Part shown: positions 23,301-37,500 of the stretch, one piece after another
Layout of the letters: each line of letters begins with the position of its first letter
How positions within the stretch are numbered: the first letter of the stretch is position 1
Assembly: GCA_036583965.1 (NCBI GenBank)
Contig: JAZBQD010000028.1
Coordinates: forward strand, 2,542,001 to 2,606,000
DNA length: 64,000 bases
From: Prunella strophiata
Taxonomy: Eukaryota; Chordata; Aves; Passeriformes; Prunellidae
Reading direction: 5' to 3'
Position numbers and translations under genes: made by a program
Notes under the pieces: generated by a model
The model's input: the letters and a program-made list of their open reading frames with translations, nothing else
The model's database searches: none
Told to the model about the DNA's origin: nothing

Positions 23301-25450
23301 CTATCCTGGGGATATTTTATTGAGGTAACTGTTGTGATTGCTTCAAAAACATAAAAAATGAGATCAATTTGACACATCAATCTAAACAAAACCTTGTATT
23401 CTTTCTGTTATTGTATTAGCTACTTCAACAATTCAACTTGTTCGGAAAATGATGGGGTTTAGATAGCCATGACAAAATAACAAGCAGAGGGTTGCAAGTC
23501 TTCCACTCATGCATTAAGTATTGTTTCAAACTGTGTCAATGGGTTGGATCAAAATGGATTTTAATTTGAAAATAAAAGTTTCGCTGCTAATACAAAGCAA
23601 ATGTACCAAATATAATTTTCTTTTTTATTTTCTCCTTAATTTTCAGAAGCTGTTTGGATAATTAAATAATGAGATGGATAGTGGGCAACAGGAACACATT
23701 TCTGCAAAGTCTCAACACTTTAGGACTTGGATTTTCCATTTGAGGCAATCAGTCCCTGCAATATTTTTTGCCTCACAATTTTGCTTATATTGTTTATATT
23801 ACTAATGTAAAAAATCAGTGAGGTAGGAATGCTGTTGGAATATTGTTATTAGGGATGTTATTTTTTTCTTTTCTTACAGATGGGGAACTGGGGCACAGCA
23901 AGACTGTAAGAATTTGACAGATGAATGGAGTACTGTACAATACATGCAAAGAGTGATCTTGCAGCATGGACTGGCTGCCTTTAGGCTATTTATTCATCAG
24001 TCAGTGCACAGCAGCCTCCAAAAGTCTCCTCTTAGTACTGTGGGATTTGGATATACTGTGCATACACACAGGAGTCAATATTATTTATAGATTAGTTCTG
24101 GTTAGAAAGATGCCACACTATCAAATAATAGAAAGCAGAACAGAAATGTTTCAGGAACTGTGTCCTCACGTGTTTAACAAACACATGGCTGCTGCCTGAA
24201 CAGCTATCAGAGAGCAGCCAGTTTGCTGCACTTCTCCAAAGGAAGCAAACCTCTGTCCCTTCACTCTAGTCAGTGTTCAGTTTCCTCAAAATTATTTCCC
24301 ACATTTGGAATACTAGAGTGCTGAAAAAGCAGAAGTCTGTGATAATCTGTGCTAACCTGGGAGAAGCCCAGCCCCTAAACCCTTGGTTTGAAATACCCAG
24401 TGTGACTCATTTGCCAGACATGTCTTATTACAAAGGATTGCAGCTTCTTTTTTATTTGGGGCATATGAAAGTTTGCACATGACTTGGCCATGTCTCTGGA
24501 TTTGTGAAGCTCAAGTTTCCAAAAAGGTTGGAGCAGCAAATAAAACTGCTGTTGGACCTGTCACAGGTCAGGGATGCACTATGTATGCAAATAATGTGTT
24601 ACTTAGGCAATTTATGTGTGCAAAATTTGACTGTGTGGGACTGTGGAGGCCACTGGTCAGTCCTGCACACAGAGCTTCCAGCTTCCTAAATCCTGGCAAA
24701 AACTGTAGAAAAATGTTCTAAAAATAAAGCTAAAAAGCTCTAGGTGATGTGTCCAATTATTTTCATCTGTCCATGCATATGGGTAGAACTCCTAGCTGAA
24801 ATGCATATGTTTTATTCTGCATTCAGAGTGGTCTTCCTTTGCTCAGATGCTGGCACAGACTGGTCCAGTCCAGTTTGCAAAAGATGCTGCTGCTCAGTAA
24901 GGTCTTAAAACTATAACAAATACTTTCTTGAGGTTTTTTTTAAAGTTCATTAGGTTTTTTACTATACATGGGTATTGCATCTTTTGTCTTAATGTCTTTA
25001 ACTAAAATGGTGGCTACAAAAACTTTTAAAGAAATAATGATGCAAGATTCTCTTTGTTCATTATTTTAAACACAGAATGAGGACTATCTTTACTAGGCTG
25101 AAATCTTGTACCCCTTTTTATGTGAATCTGCAGTTTCATCATAGTCCCCTTGAAATAATTGGATTGCTGATAAAATAAAATGTGGCCTGAATAGGAAGAA
25201 TATAATGTAGTGCCAACACAAAGCTGTGCAGTGTAACACATACAAATGGTTAAGACTTATTTTTGGTTCTCCAGTAATTATTCATGTGTACATTGGATGT
25301 ATATTTTAATAGAAACAGGTTCAGAGGTGAAAACAACACCAGTATGGAACAATGTTTATAGACCATCCACAAACAGAAGGAAAGAGAAGACCTGCCATTT
25401 AAAGAAAAAAAAAAAAAAGTGCTGCATATACAAATCCTCAATCAGCAGGA
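20383..25450 (+). other. COL4A4: COL4A4 intron 1, including any 5' UTR of exon 2
   Basis: CpG-rich up to about 20860, then ordinary AT-rich intron with A runs near 22002 and 25403. The exact acceptor before the ATG at 25451 is not resolved. No other gene seen. Confidence 0.75.
20868..20874 (+). promoter_or_regulatory. TATA-like element at downstream edge of CpG island
   Basis: TATAAAT within CCACCGTATAAATGGAAAG at the 3' boundary of the CpG island, about 490 bp past the exon 1 donor. It could serve an alternative COL4A4 first exon, since alternative first exons are reported for the human gene, but no matching donor was identified downstream. Confidence 0.25.
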
Positions 25451-25506
25451 ATGGCATTAACAAAGGATTCATTTGAACGGATTAAGTGGCTTATCACAGC
25501 TGCCTG
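25451..25506 (+). CDS. COL4A4: COL4A4 exon 2 coding part: initiator and signal-peptide start
   Basis: 56 nt, 18 codons plus 2 nt: [18 protein letters not shown] then TG completed by the next exon to Trp. It resembles the LTKS...W region before the signal core in human alpha4. The donor is CTG|GTGAGT. The 5' end of the exon is unclear: AGs at 25311-25312 (TTTTAATAG) and 25444-25445 are candidate acceptors. Confidence 0.85.
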
Positions 25507-28500
25507 GTGAGTTTTACAGATCACTACATTTTTTAACCAGATTCACTGAGATATATTCTTAGCTATTAATTTAACAGTTATAAGAAATGCCTAGATATTT
25601 GCAAAGTTGAAGCAATTTTGAAATAGGCTTCACTGTATCCTGTAGAATAGTACACAGCAGTCTGTATGCTATGGCTGTACCTAATTTATCTTTTCATATA
25701 ATTAGTAGACACCCTAGTTCTTAGTAAAAATAATATTAGCATTAATAATAATTTAAAAGAATGCTTATTTTCTGTATTGCTGCAGAATTTTTGGGCTAAC
25801 TTTTCATTTTAGTATATATTTTTTTTTGTAAACTTTACAAGCCATCACTTAGCAATGGTTGGCATGGAGCTGTGCTTCCCCAGCAGCTGCTCTGGAATCA
25901 CGTGGCTATTCTGAATGTGGCTTTCTTCCCTACTTTCTCTTGCCCTCTTTCTCTGGGCAAAAGAAAACAGCACCAGCTAACTGATTTCAGGGTAGATGCA
26001 GATGATTCCTGTCTCTACTCAGTCTTCACCTCATGGTGTCCATGGAGAAATCTGTCTGGAATGGTTCCCCTCTGGCCCTTTGTAATTGTGGGATTGGAAA
26101 GAGGTTACAAGGGGGAGTTATAATGACTTTTACATAGTCTTGTTCATGCCTATCTGTTTGTCCTCAGTCTCACAAAGTCCAAAAAGACAAATATTTACAG
26201 CATGGGAGGCAATTTCTTGATGCTGTGCACCCCTTATAAAAATACTATATAGTCACCCCAAACAGGACTTAATCATGTGTACACTTGATCACTTCTCACT
26301 TTCTACAAGCTAAATTTTGGTGAAGGTTTGATGTTGTGAGTATAGTTTTAATTCAGTTTTCTTCTTTTAAATCAGGTGGCTGCTGATTGTTTTTTCAACT
26401 CAAGGAATTGATGGGGTAAGTGACATTGATGTTTACTTTAGGCAGGTGAGGGATAGAATGGTAGAGTTTAAACACACACCACATGCACCAAAATGACCAA
26501 TAGTTCTGTGGGAAAACTGTAATGTTCCTGTGGTTCTGACTTTCCTTTCTGCTACTCAGCTTATCTATTTTGCAATGGATCTATTTTGCAATCTTATTAT
26601 GCTCTGGATTTTCCTAGATTCTAATTCTAGCTTCTTGCGGTGCTTTTGGAAAGCTGGATGTAGAAAACCCTCCCTTGTTCAGTGAGTCTGTCTCCTTCCT
26701 CATAAAGTTTCTTTAATGGCTCTGCATTATGGCACATTTCAATTCTAGCTTTCCATTCTGCTCTGTATGTTAGCTTAGATCTTAAACTGGCTTCTATGGA
26801 CAGTCCCATCTCTCTGAAGCTAAATTTTCACTTATAATATATTTTCAATATCTACTTTATTATCCTCATATTACCCTTAAATTTGCAATGCCCTCACTGA
26901 AACTTCTTGCAAGTCCATCCTCTTTGTATTCTTTCAAATATTTAGAAGCTCTTTTTTTGTAGAGTTGTTTTTTTTTTTTATCCCTGAACTCATCCCTTTT
27001 TATTTGAAATGTTGAAGATGGAAACTTTTTCTAAAAAATAACTGTTCAATCAGAATAAAGGATAATAGTTCTGTTACTGGAAACTTGTATTCTACTGACA
27101 TTCCAGGAGAGGCAAGATTCTAACAACTATGTGAGAGACTGGTGCAGAGTAGATTAGTAATTTCATGGAAAATGCAGTGTGTGAAAGACAAGTAGTCTGT
27201 GAGAGAGACCATCATACCCTCTTGTTCTGAGGTCTGGGAATTCCAGATATTCTAAAAATGGTAAAGATAGAAAGAACAGAATTTTTTCTCCTTATCTAAT
27301 ATTTGTCAGTATTTTCTCCTTGAAACAATGAAGTATGAGCTTATAGTGTTCTGTTGGACATTAAAACCAGTAACAAAACAATCTTGACCTTGATAATAAT
27401 GAAAACCCACACTGAGGAAACTATTTGTTTTATCACCATTTACTTGTCTATCTACATTATTCCTAAATATTTTACCTCCTTGTTAAAATTCTTTTTAAAA
27501 ATATCTTTGATAATTTACACAGTTTTACTCCAAAAAATGTTATTTAGTGGAAATTCCAACTTAGTTTATAAGTGCATATGATGTGTGTTTATTACTACAT
27601 TTGAAGAAATAGAAAAGAACAGTGAAATCATGTTAATTTTCCACATACAAGATCTACTGAATTTACATTGTTTCGTGTTTTCATTTCCCCTTGAATGATT
27701 TTTTTTCTCATTGTAATTTGAAAAAAAAGCAGTCACTTTTTTGGTATTAAAAGGACAATAACAAAAAAATTTTAATACAAGAAAAAAGTAAATTAATAGT
27801 AGGCAATGCATAATTTCACCATGCATATGCTTAGTTTCATTTAATAGACAAGAACTAAATACAAGGTTTTATCTTTGAGTGAACTTCTTGCTCCTTCACC
27901 TTGTTTTGCCTTTTATAATTTCATTGTAGTTGAACAATCTCCTAAAATAATGTGATGGATTACAAATTTTACATTATTGCAAATTAAATTCTGGTTCTTT
28001 TAAAACCTATTTCAGGTGCAGCTGGTTTCCTAAGTTATATTTGGCTGCAATATTTTGTGTTATGTAACACAACTTGTAGTTAAAGTCTTCCACCTTCTAC
28101 AGCAACAAGTAATAAGCTTTTACTTATTGCGTCTACCTTGCCAGCATGTTTATGTTGATAAGAGATCTTTTGCCTTGAAAATCATCTAATTAGCTAATAT
28201 GTCCAGCTGACAATATTTGATGATGTAATTGTTGTCTGCTGTGCATTGATAAATCCATAACCTTTCCATTTTTAGGGAGGATATGCATATATTGATCCAT
28301 GTGGGGGACAGGATTGTTCAGTTTGTCGGTGCTTTCCAGAAAAAGGATCTCGGGTAAGCTGGGATTGGAACTAATGATAATTACTGTTGTAAATACTGTT
28401 CATTTTGTGCACATTGCTGTTCCTGAAAATCAACATGGTTGATAAATCAATAAATCAGTATTCAGACATAAACATATCTGACAAACTAGCATAATTCTGT

Positions 28501-31500
28501 CACTGGTATCAAGTACAGCTGTCACATGAAGAAGATTGTAAAGAATTTTGTTTCTAATACAGGTAAAGTATAGAAACCTATACTTGTCTTCTACTAAGAG
28601 GCTGGTTGAAGGAGAATGTCCATGCCTATTCTCTGGTTTTATGAGAACTTAGTTATTTCTTATTTGGGTTGGATGACTCTAAAAATGTTTGAGGACTTTT
28701 TATCTTACACACTTATGATACTAACTTTAAAAAACTGCTGAATTCTCTTTGTCTTATGAATAATTATAAAACAACTCTTAAGGTATTTTCACATTACATG
28801 CTAAAATTAGTAACTGTGCATGTTGCTAATTGCTAATTGAAATATGTTCAATGATTACTAGTTTATCTTGAATTTTCTTTCTCAGAATACATCTCTATAT
28901 AGAGATAGCCAATAATTTAAACATTGTGTGAGGAAAAAACTTATATATATATATACAAAATTTATATATATATAGATATGCATATGTATGTACTGATTGG
29001 TGGTCAACTAAAAAATTGTCAGTGATGAAAATTGTTTTCTACCAAAGTACTAATGCTTAAATTTGGGTTTAGGAAGGTTGAATATGGTGGATCAATTTTG
29101 GAAGAGCCACATGCCCCATTTCTTTGTGTACAACCTGAGTTGCCAGAACAGCAACACACCTTTTTCTTCCTGTGCTTCTGCAGTTAGCTGCACGCTTTGC
29201 TGTGTCATGATCACTGCCCTGGTGTCCTTGGATCCTATCCTAATCCTCCAGGATTATGTCTATGTGAAAGTCCCCCATGCTGTAGGATTTTCATAATAGA
29301 GGTCTAGGATGAGTATATCTCTGTAACACTGTGCTAACAAAAGGGCATCCCAGGAAAAGTATTTTGACTGGTACCTCTGCAGTGTCTCTCAATGCTACTG
29401 AACAGACTGTTTTGGATACCAAAAACCTGATCTGAAGTGCCATTTAAAAACAACTAACTTTCAAACTAGGGGGAATTTCCCTGATTTGGGTTCTCACTCA
29501 GTTGCCTGGCAGTGCTGAATTACATGTCCATAATCAGTCAATAATAAATACCTCCTGCAGCTGTTGTAGCTCTTTCCTAGGCTGTCCTCATCACATGTAA
29601 ACTGTACATGCATTTGCAGTTAGTTTTCTAAATAATTCCAAGGAACTGGACCTAAGTGCCAAATAGAAGTGTAATAAACATTTCAAAATTAATTGAATGT
29701 TGTTATGCAAATGTAAGTCTGAGAATTGTACCATTTTCTGAAAAAGCTCTGAAATGAGGATGTACATGTACCCTGACGGATAATGGATAAAGTATCTCCA
29801 ATGTAATATTAATTTATATTTCATGCAGTCATTTATATTAATTAATATACTAGAGTATATTAGGGTCTTATATTAGTATATAAGAGTACTCTTCAGACCC
29901 TACATGAACCATGGATTTACTAAACACTGCCTCACACAGATTACTGCACATATTTTCTATACTAATGCATGGTGTTGAATAATTTTATATAGTATTATTT
30001 AATCTTTTCTTTCATACAGTTCTTCTGGTTTTTAAACTTTGCTGTGTTCTGCTTTTTACACTCTGACACACTAACTTTGCTCTATGAGCTTTTGTGGAGA
30101 CTACCCATTACAAAATAAAAGATTGGTTTATCTTATTGTTAGCTTTCTAGAATGCAAAACATCTGCTTTATCTACTTTTCTGTCTGAATCCTGCTCTGAG
30201 GCTGGTTGTCAGAGTTTTGCATCTTCCTCAATCCTGTCTTGAAATTGTAAAAAATAAATGGTTATTAGAAGCCTCTGGCATAGTACAGTACACAAGCCTA
30301 AATATTCAGAACTTTGGTTAGTATGACTTTACTTTCTATTTGCCCATTTGAAAATATTTTACATTTCAACATCAAAAGCCTTCTTTATTATAAATGGACA
30401 AGATGATGATAATTGAGGTTTAGCTAGAGAAAAGCTGACCACGGGAATAAGAAAATGAAACTGCCAGGGCCATACTTGAATGTATTGATACTGGGTAAAT
30501 TGAAAGAAAAGTAGAAGCTATTTGCTTGTGCTTTCTTCAGCAAATAGCTGAACTTTCATTTAATAATTAAATAAAACCATTATAGCTATGCATCAGTTGC
30601 TCTACTGGGTTTTAGAAGAGCTTGTGTATCTGTAATTTTTAATTTCCCTCAACCATATATAACTCTGTGCAATAAATAGATTTGCACTCTTATTCATTAG
30701 CAAGAAATCACTGTTGAAAAAGCATTTTAGTCACTACTGCTTGTAGTATATCATTACAATTGTTCACATCACAATGAAATTTTGACTTCTGTTCCCTTGG
30801 GATTGCAGTCTTGTTGGAGTTAGTCTCTCATGATACTGTTCATCTTTTGATCCTACATCACAACTCAAAAGGACTCTCTCTTCCATAGGACATCATTAAA
30901 ATGTGCTGCTAAGTCTCTTTGCCCATACTGTGTGCTATTTTACCTAGACATTTCAGAACTGTAGAACAGCTAAATGAGGCAAAACGTCATTAGTGAAAGT
31001 ATACATGGCAGTAAGTGTTCTGCCTGACTTCTTAGATTCTTTTCCCCCCTCTTCCTTTTTGGTAGACCATAAAGTCTGTGATTTCAATTTTCATTAAACA
31101 CATAGTAAAACCTTTCCACCATTTCATCTTCTTTTTTTACATTGGAAAGTTGTTTCCTAGAAAACTCCTGCAGTGTTGTATCACCAGCTTCCAAAAATGT
31201 TGGCTGCTTTAATAGAATTTAGATAGCTAAAAAAATGTTTGCAGTTAAGCACTGACCGATTGTAAACCTGTCCTGTGCTGACCCAGAGTTTGATCCTATT
31301 CAATTCCATTGGCTTTGTTTTTAGTTAAGTAGATTTGGGAAGCAAGCATCTATTCATGAGCCAACCTGATCTGGTTTCTATGGAGTCATGTGAAATGCCT
31401 GGATCAAAGTGAATAATAAATATAACTCAGCAGGACCAATGTTCGTTCTTTTGCAGATGAAGCAAGAGGTTTATTTTTATCCTAGTGTAGGGGAGAATGC

Positions 31501-34500
31501 AGCAAACAGAAATCTAAGAGGGAGGTTTTACACTTTCTGACACTTCAGATGTAAGGAGCAAGCATTCCCAAGAGATGCTGAGTCACTTGGGTGTCACAGG
31601 TAAATTAGGAAGTCAGCTGGTATCAGTCACTGCAGGGCAAGAATGCACTGCCTTGGGGTAAGCATGAGCAAAGTTACCTGTGAGTAAGTCAATATTCTGG
31701 CACTGCTGCTCTTGTAACATCTCCCCAGTAGATCTTGTGAGTTGCCAAATTTCCTTAGCAGGTTCCACGGGTTATTGGAGTTCAATTTACAGCACAGTGC
31801 AAACATATTTAAAACGCACTAACTCAGGAAATTGTGCAAATTCTGTCTGTTTTGGGAAGTAAGAGGCATTTATTAAAACACATTTTTTTTGCATGTCGGT
31901 ATGCAGTAGCAGTCTGTCATTCACATGGAATATCCAGTACTTGTATTTGAATTTTCAAGCTGCACACTCAGGAAATAAATATGTAAAATCCTTCTGCTTG
32001 GTCTCAAATCCACTATGAGAGATGTATGTACACTAGCATCTGAGGAGATCTAGATTTCTCCCATTATTTACCTCCTAGTTGTTGATAATTTTTTCCCAGT
32101 ACGTTAGCTGTAAGTTTTAAAGCAGAAGATTTCTGAGACTAGTTATGCATTTCACTTATATTCACTGAGAACCATATTATGTTTTTCTATAAAACAGACC
32201 TAGAGAAATGAGACCCCTAAATCTATATCTGAAGTAGTAGTAGTAGTAGTAGTAGTAGGTTTTTTTTCCTAACTGGGCAGAGGAATAGGCAGTTCTCTGA
32301 CTGCAGAAGTGAGGATTTGAACTGGTAGGGAATGGATCCTGCTTACCAGAATGTGGAATAGAAACAGAAGCACTCCAGTCTGTAAGGAGAATCACACCAA
32401 TCACTGGAAGGTCTCTTTGAGGTTGTTCATCATACATGATGTCCAATTACAGCATCTGTAAATTAGCATTTTTCATATTAGACATTTTTCAAATTTTCAG
32501 AAGTTTTGACCTTGTTAATTATCTATCCTTTTGTTCTTGAGTATCTTTCTTTTCTTAATAGTTTTGGTTCCCCTGTCCTACCATACTGAAAATGGTGTTT
32601 TTTCTCAGTTGCTGCAGATAGTCAAGCTTTTCTACATCAAGCAAGATAAAGCTCCACAAAATAATTCTTTTTTACATATTTGAATCAACCAAAAATTGTC
32701 AACAGTGACTTCAATAAAACAGTACAGAGCAAAACTCAATTTTACTTTATTAGCTAAGCTGATGTTAATTATTTGTGGTCTATTTCTATATTATCTATGA
32801 TCTATTTTTAGCTCTCTGCTTTCAGCCATTAGCAGTTAAGAGTGCTAAATTATGATTTGTTGAGTTTGTTTAACACAATAGTGACACCCACTGGCTTATT
32901 GGATAGTTTTTCTTTTCATAGTCCACAGGGTTAAAACACAAACCTCAGTAGACATTGTGAATGATGTTTTCAGCACTTCACTGTGATTTGTCATGCTCCT
33001 GTGAAGTATCACTGTGAATACTAAACTGCATCATCAGGGGTTTTGTTCTTGTAGCATATTATATAATTGAAAACTATAATAAAGTTGCCAAATATGATAA
33101 GTTGCCAAATTTTCCAATAGTTTAGAGTATGGTTCAGAGGTTCTTTACAAGAAAGATAGACTACAAGGGCCTGTAGTGACAGAAGAAGAGATAGTGGCTT
33201 CAGGCTAAAGGAGAGTTTAGATTAGATATAAGGAAGAAATTCTTTACTGTGAGGGTGGTGAGGCCCTGGCAGAGGTTGCCCAGGGAAATTGTGGATGCCT
33301 CATCCTTGGAAGTGTTCAAGGCCAGGTTTTGAGTGACCTGGTCTAGTGGAAGGTCATCCTAACCATAACAGGGGGTTTGGAACTACTTGATCTTTAAGAT
33401 CCCTTCTATCCCAACCCATTCTCTGATTCTATGAAAAGTCAAGCTCTAAATATTATTATTGCATTTACTTGGCTAAAAATCTATGAAAAAGAAATTATCT
33501 AATTTGGTCTATTAAGGACAAGAGACTGGGTTTAATGCCACATTGTGTAATTTCTCAGATTTATCTCATCTTAATCAGATTTATATTTAGAAGAGGGTTT
33601 GTTCTGGGTTTTTTTGAGCCTTGACTTACAGTGAAAATTATTTTGTTTCTAGTCTTACACAGTGAAAAGTAGAATCTCCCCAGAATGGACACCCCTCCAA
33701 ACCCTGGAAACTGTGGCTTTGCTGTGTAATTGACCAGATCTTCCAAAAGGGGAGAGGACATGGGTGGAGCTTAGAGCAGCAGCAGATGCCCCCACCTCAC
33801 TAAGCAAATTACAAAATAAAACATCTCTCCAAATGCCTTTGTGAGCACCCCTTTCTTGCCCACAGACTGCTTTCCTTTCCTTCTTGCTCTGTCCTGCTCC
33901 TGGTGAAATGAGAAAGACTGGTTACAAGCCAGAGTCCAGTGCACAGTGGAAAGGGTTGCTGTATTATTTGCCTACAATCTGTGTGGAGTTGCTGGGCATT
34001 TTCACTTTTGTTCTTATGAACAGAAGGTAAGTGCATTTCACAAATGACTGGTACATGTCCATAGCCTGTGACATAGGGTACTGTCCTCATTGAAGGTGAT
34101 ACCTGGGCTTCTTTCAACTTTTTTGATAATGAGAAGCAAACAATTCACTCAAGTAGCATGACATTTTTTTTATATATTTCCAGTTAAGACTCCTTTAAAA
34201 CATTGTGCTTGAGACAGCTAAGTTCTTAAGGCACTCTCAAAATCTGCTGCTTTTCAGCCTCATGCATTAAAAAAAAAAAAAAAAAATTAAAAAAAAAAAA
34301 TCCAGATAACCTTGGCCATTGCCTTTTCCAAACAATATTAGTGTTTTGTTGCATGATTCTGAAGTACTTGCAATCTCAGTCTTAGGAAGCATAGTTAATT
34401 AAAAAACAATATAGCCTTGTTTTGCTTAAAGTCAATTTCTTACTGCAGGTCAAGCCCAGGATATGCTAAAATAACAGACCATAGTCTTGGCATGGTAGCT

Positions 34501-37500
34501 CCTGACCTAGACAATTAACAAGGCACTGAAAACCTAGAGGAATTTATTGGCATCAGATGGCAGAGCGAGCATAATATTCTGTTCATTTTATCTGAGCTAA
34601 TTTGTCATTTCCACATGAGCATGACTACCTTCATCCTCTTTATTTTTACAGCTGTCCTGAGACTGTAATGCTGTGGTAGTCACATTGGATGGGCACAAAT
34701 AATAGATGTGATAATAGATGTTATGGCATGGTATCAGTTTGGTCTTAACAAAGCTCCAGTCATTATCAGTCTTTGAGCTGAAAGAAAGAGAGAGAATCCA
34801 TCAGCTTCACATGGCATGCTAAAGTTGTATCAGCTGCCAAACCCATTGTGAATTCTGAATTCAGTGACTCTGTTCTATGACTTCACTACCTTCTACTGAA
34901 GACCATGAAGTCAATTAAATTCACAGGGTGGCAGCAAATGAAGACATTTTATCAACCTAGAGGACTACATGCCCTGGAAGTGTTTATTTTTAATTGTAAT
35001 AACTGCTATAGAATACCTACAGTGTCTCAGCTTTTTTCCTGAGTGCAACAAAAATAATGTTTCTTAACTGTCCAAAGGATATAACATGTTTTGAAAATTT
35101 TCTCTTTCAACTCTTGAATGCAGAGCATATACACTATTAATTAAAAATACTGAAGTTGGTGCAGAAACCTGTTGCTAACAAAATGCATTAAAAGACAAAT
35201 ACATTAAAAAATTAGTGCAAAATATCTTTTCCTGTTGATGAATGATGCATGTTGCAAGGTAATAGCTAGTGTAGAGAACTAAAAAGCCATACCACTTCTA
35301 GTAAAGTTAATGATTTCAAACAGTTGTATTTTATTATATTTTTAGTCTGATTCATTTCACTTGTACTCAAAATGATGCTTTAACTAAAATGGTTGTCCAA
35401 TTATATTTTTCAATCAAGTATTTAAAGGGCATTATAGATACCTTAGAATTACTTCAATTAATAAATTCATTCTAACATAGAATGAGCAAGGCTATGTGAG
35501 TAGCCAGGCTGCAACTGCTCATGCAAGCAAACACTCAACACCCAGAATCCCAACTGTCCATTCGCTGTTAACAAGGATGCAGAATCATCAGCTTTTAATA
35601 CCAGTAGCACTTAATTTGCATAATATTTTACACTGCTGAAATCTGGTATCACAAAAATTGTAACTGTTAGAGAAGACAACATGCTGAGTCTGCCCTGGAA
35701 TTTTTGCCAGTGACTTCTTTGGAGGCAGGATCAAGGCTGAAGTAAGAGGAGGGAGTAAAAATAAATGGAACATGACTCATATGAGGATTCTTTTTTTCAG
35801 ATGGTCCTTATTTCTAAGTGTAGGACTTCTTTTCTCAGCCTCTGGACTAAGTTTCTGTTCATAGCTTAAGGGCCAGTGGTGATCCAGCCCTACTTCCACT
35901 GTGGCATGAACCTATAGTACATTCCTGGCCAAACATGTAGTAAATTACCTTCTCTGTTGTTTTGTTGATTTGATTGAATGATGCATACCATACATTTTTT
36001 CACTTATTTTCACTCTCAAATCACACTGTTTTTAAAAAGACAATTAGAAAATAAATAAAAAGTAAAAGAAGCTTAAGTCCCTGCTTGTAATTCACAAGAT
36101 TTTGTCCAGACAGATTCAGCCTGCTGAAATGTTTACACTGAGAAGCAAGCATTCAGTTCTTTTGCTTCCTGAAGCTACATATCTTCTTACAATCATCTTT
36201 CATTTCCATCTTTTTTTTCTTCCTTCATTCATAAAAGTAAAGATATAGTCTGTTATTTCTGTGAATACTGAAATATCTTTTACTGCCCTCAAGTGGTCCA
36301 AAGCCATATATATCTGGTTTTCTAAAAAATGTGTGGGGTTCCATTTTGCTCTCTTCTAAAATACTGGATTATAATTAATTATAATAATTAATTCTATACT
36401 ATAATAAATTACTGATTGATTATACATACTGTGTAAGTAATATAATTAATTATAGTTAAAATAATTTATTATAATTAATGGATTTAGTCTGGAAAGAAGG
36501 CAAAACAGTCTTCAGTTGGGAAACAGAACAAGTTATAGGTAAACAAGGATAATAATATAAAATCAAAAAGATATGCAAGAGAAATAAAGACCTGCAAATA
36601 CATAGATTTTTGTAGGCCGGAAGTGTAGACAGCTCACATGTAAAGCCTGATTAGAAAGCTTGCTTTATTCAGCACTTTGAGTCTATGATTGCATAGTTGT
36701 TGAGCAGCACAGAACAAAAACTGCAACACATCTGAAACAACTCCTCACCAGTGTTAGAGACTGAAAAGTCCAGTTGACATGGGAAGCAATTTTGCTTCAA
36801 GAGAACATCTATTACCTTGGGAAAGTTAATAGAAGTCTACGCAGATTGTATGGTAATGAAGGTACAAATACTCAATTTAGAGCCATTTCTAGATAAATTA
36901 CATTCTTCAACCTCACAACCCACTCTAACACAATCTATTAAAATTGATACTTTTTGTAAATATGTTAGCTAATAACTATTATTTTTTTCTCCAGGAAACT
37001 TCACTGGTTTTAAATGAGACACTAAGATATGAGAGTGATTATAAAAAATGTGAGCTAGAAAAACTTAAGATAATTGACATATCATAACTTGGAAGAGGGA
37101 ACTCGCTTGATTTGTTTTAATTGTGTTCAAAGTCCCTTTCTCTAAAAAATCCTCATTTTTTCTGGTGGGAAAACACAATGCTCATTGGAGTCCTAGGCTT
37201 GCAAAAGGTGATATTTAAATTGGTGGAGCCAGGAAGACTTGCAGGTTATCCCAAGCACCTCAGAAAGGTGGTCTTGGAGACCTGATGAAGGTGAAAAGAA
37301 TGATAACCTTCAGCAAGTTGTTAAACTTAAACAGCACCTAATGCATGAGACAGTTTTGCAGGCTGTCCAGCAGCTGTTTTGAATCATGCATATTTATACA
37401 TTGTAAGCCTTGTTTTATCCACAGGGTCATCTCTGAATTGCTGTGGGGGTTACAGCAGTAGTAATTCACTTCTTTGGACTCTTTTCAGGGTCAGCCTGGT

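Larger units (their letters stand above)
28354..37488 (+). other. COL4A4: COL4A4 intron 4, 9.1 kb
   Basis: The largest COL4A4 intron in the window. It contains the TA tract, AGT microsatellite, CR1 3' end, poly-A and TAATTA tract listed separately. No exon-like Gly-X-Y segment was found in it. Confidence 0.85.

Noticed and set aside
34269..34300. Poly-A tract as evidence of a processed pseudogene
   Set aside because: No coding remnant or polyadenylation-signal context is visible in the upstream flank.
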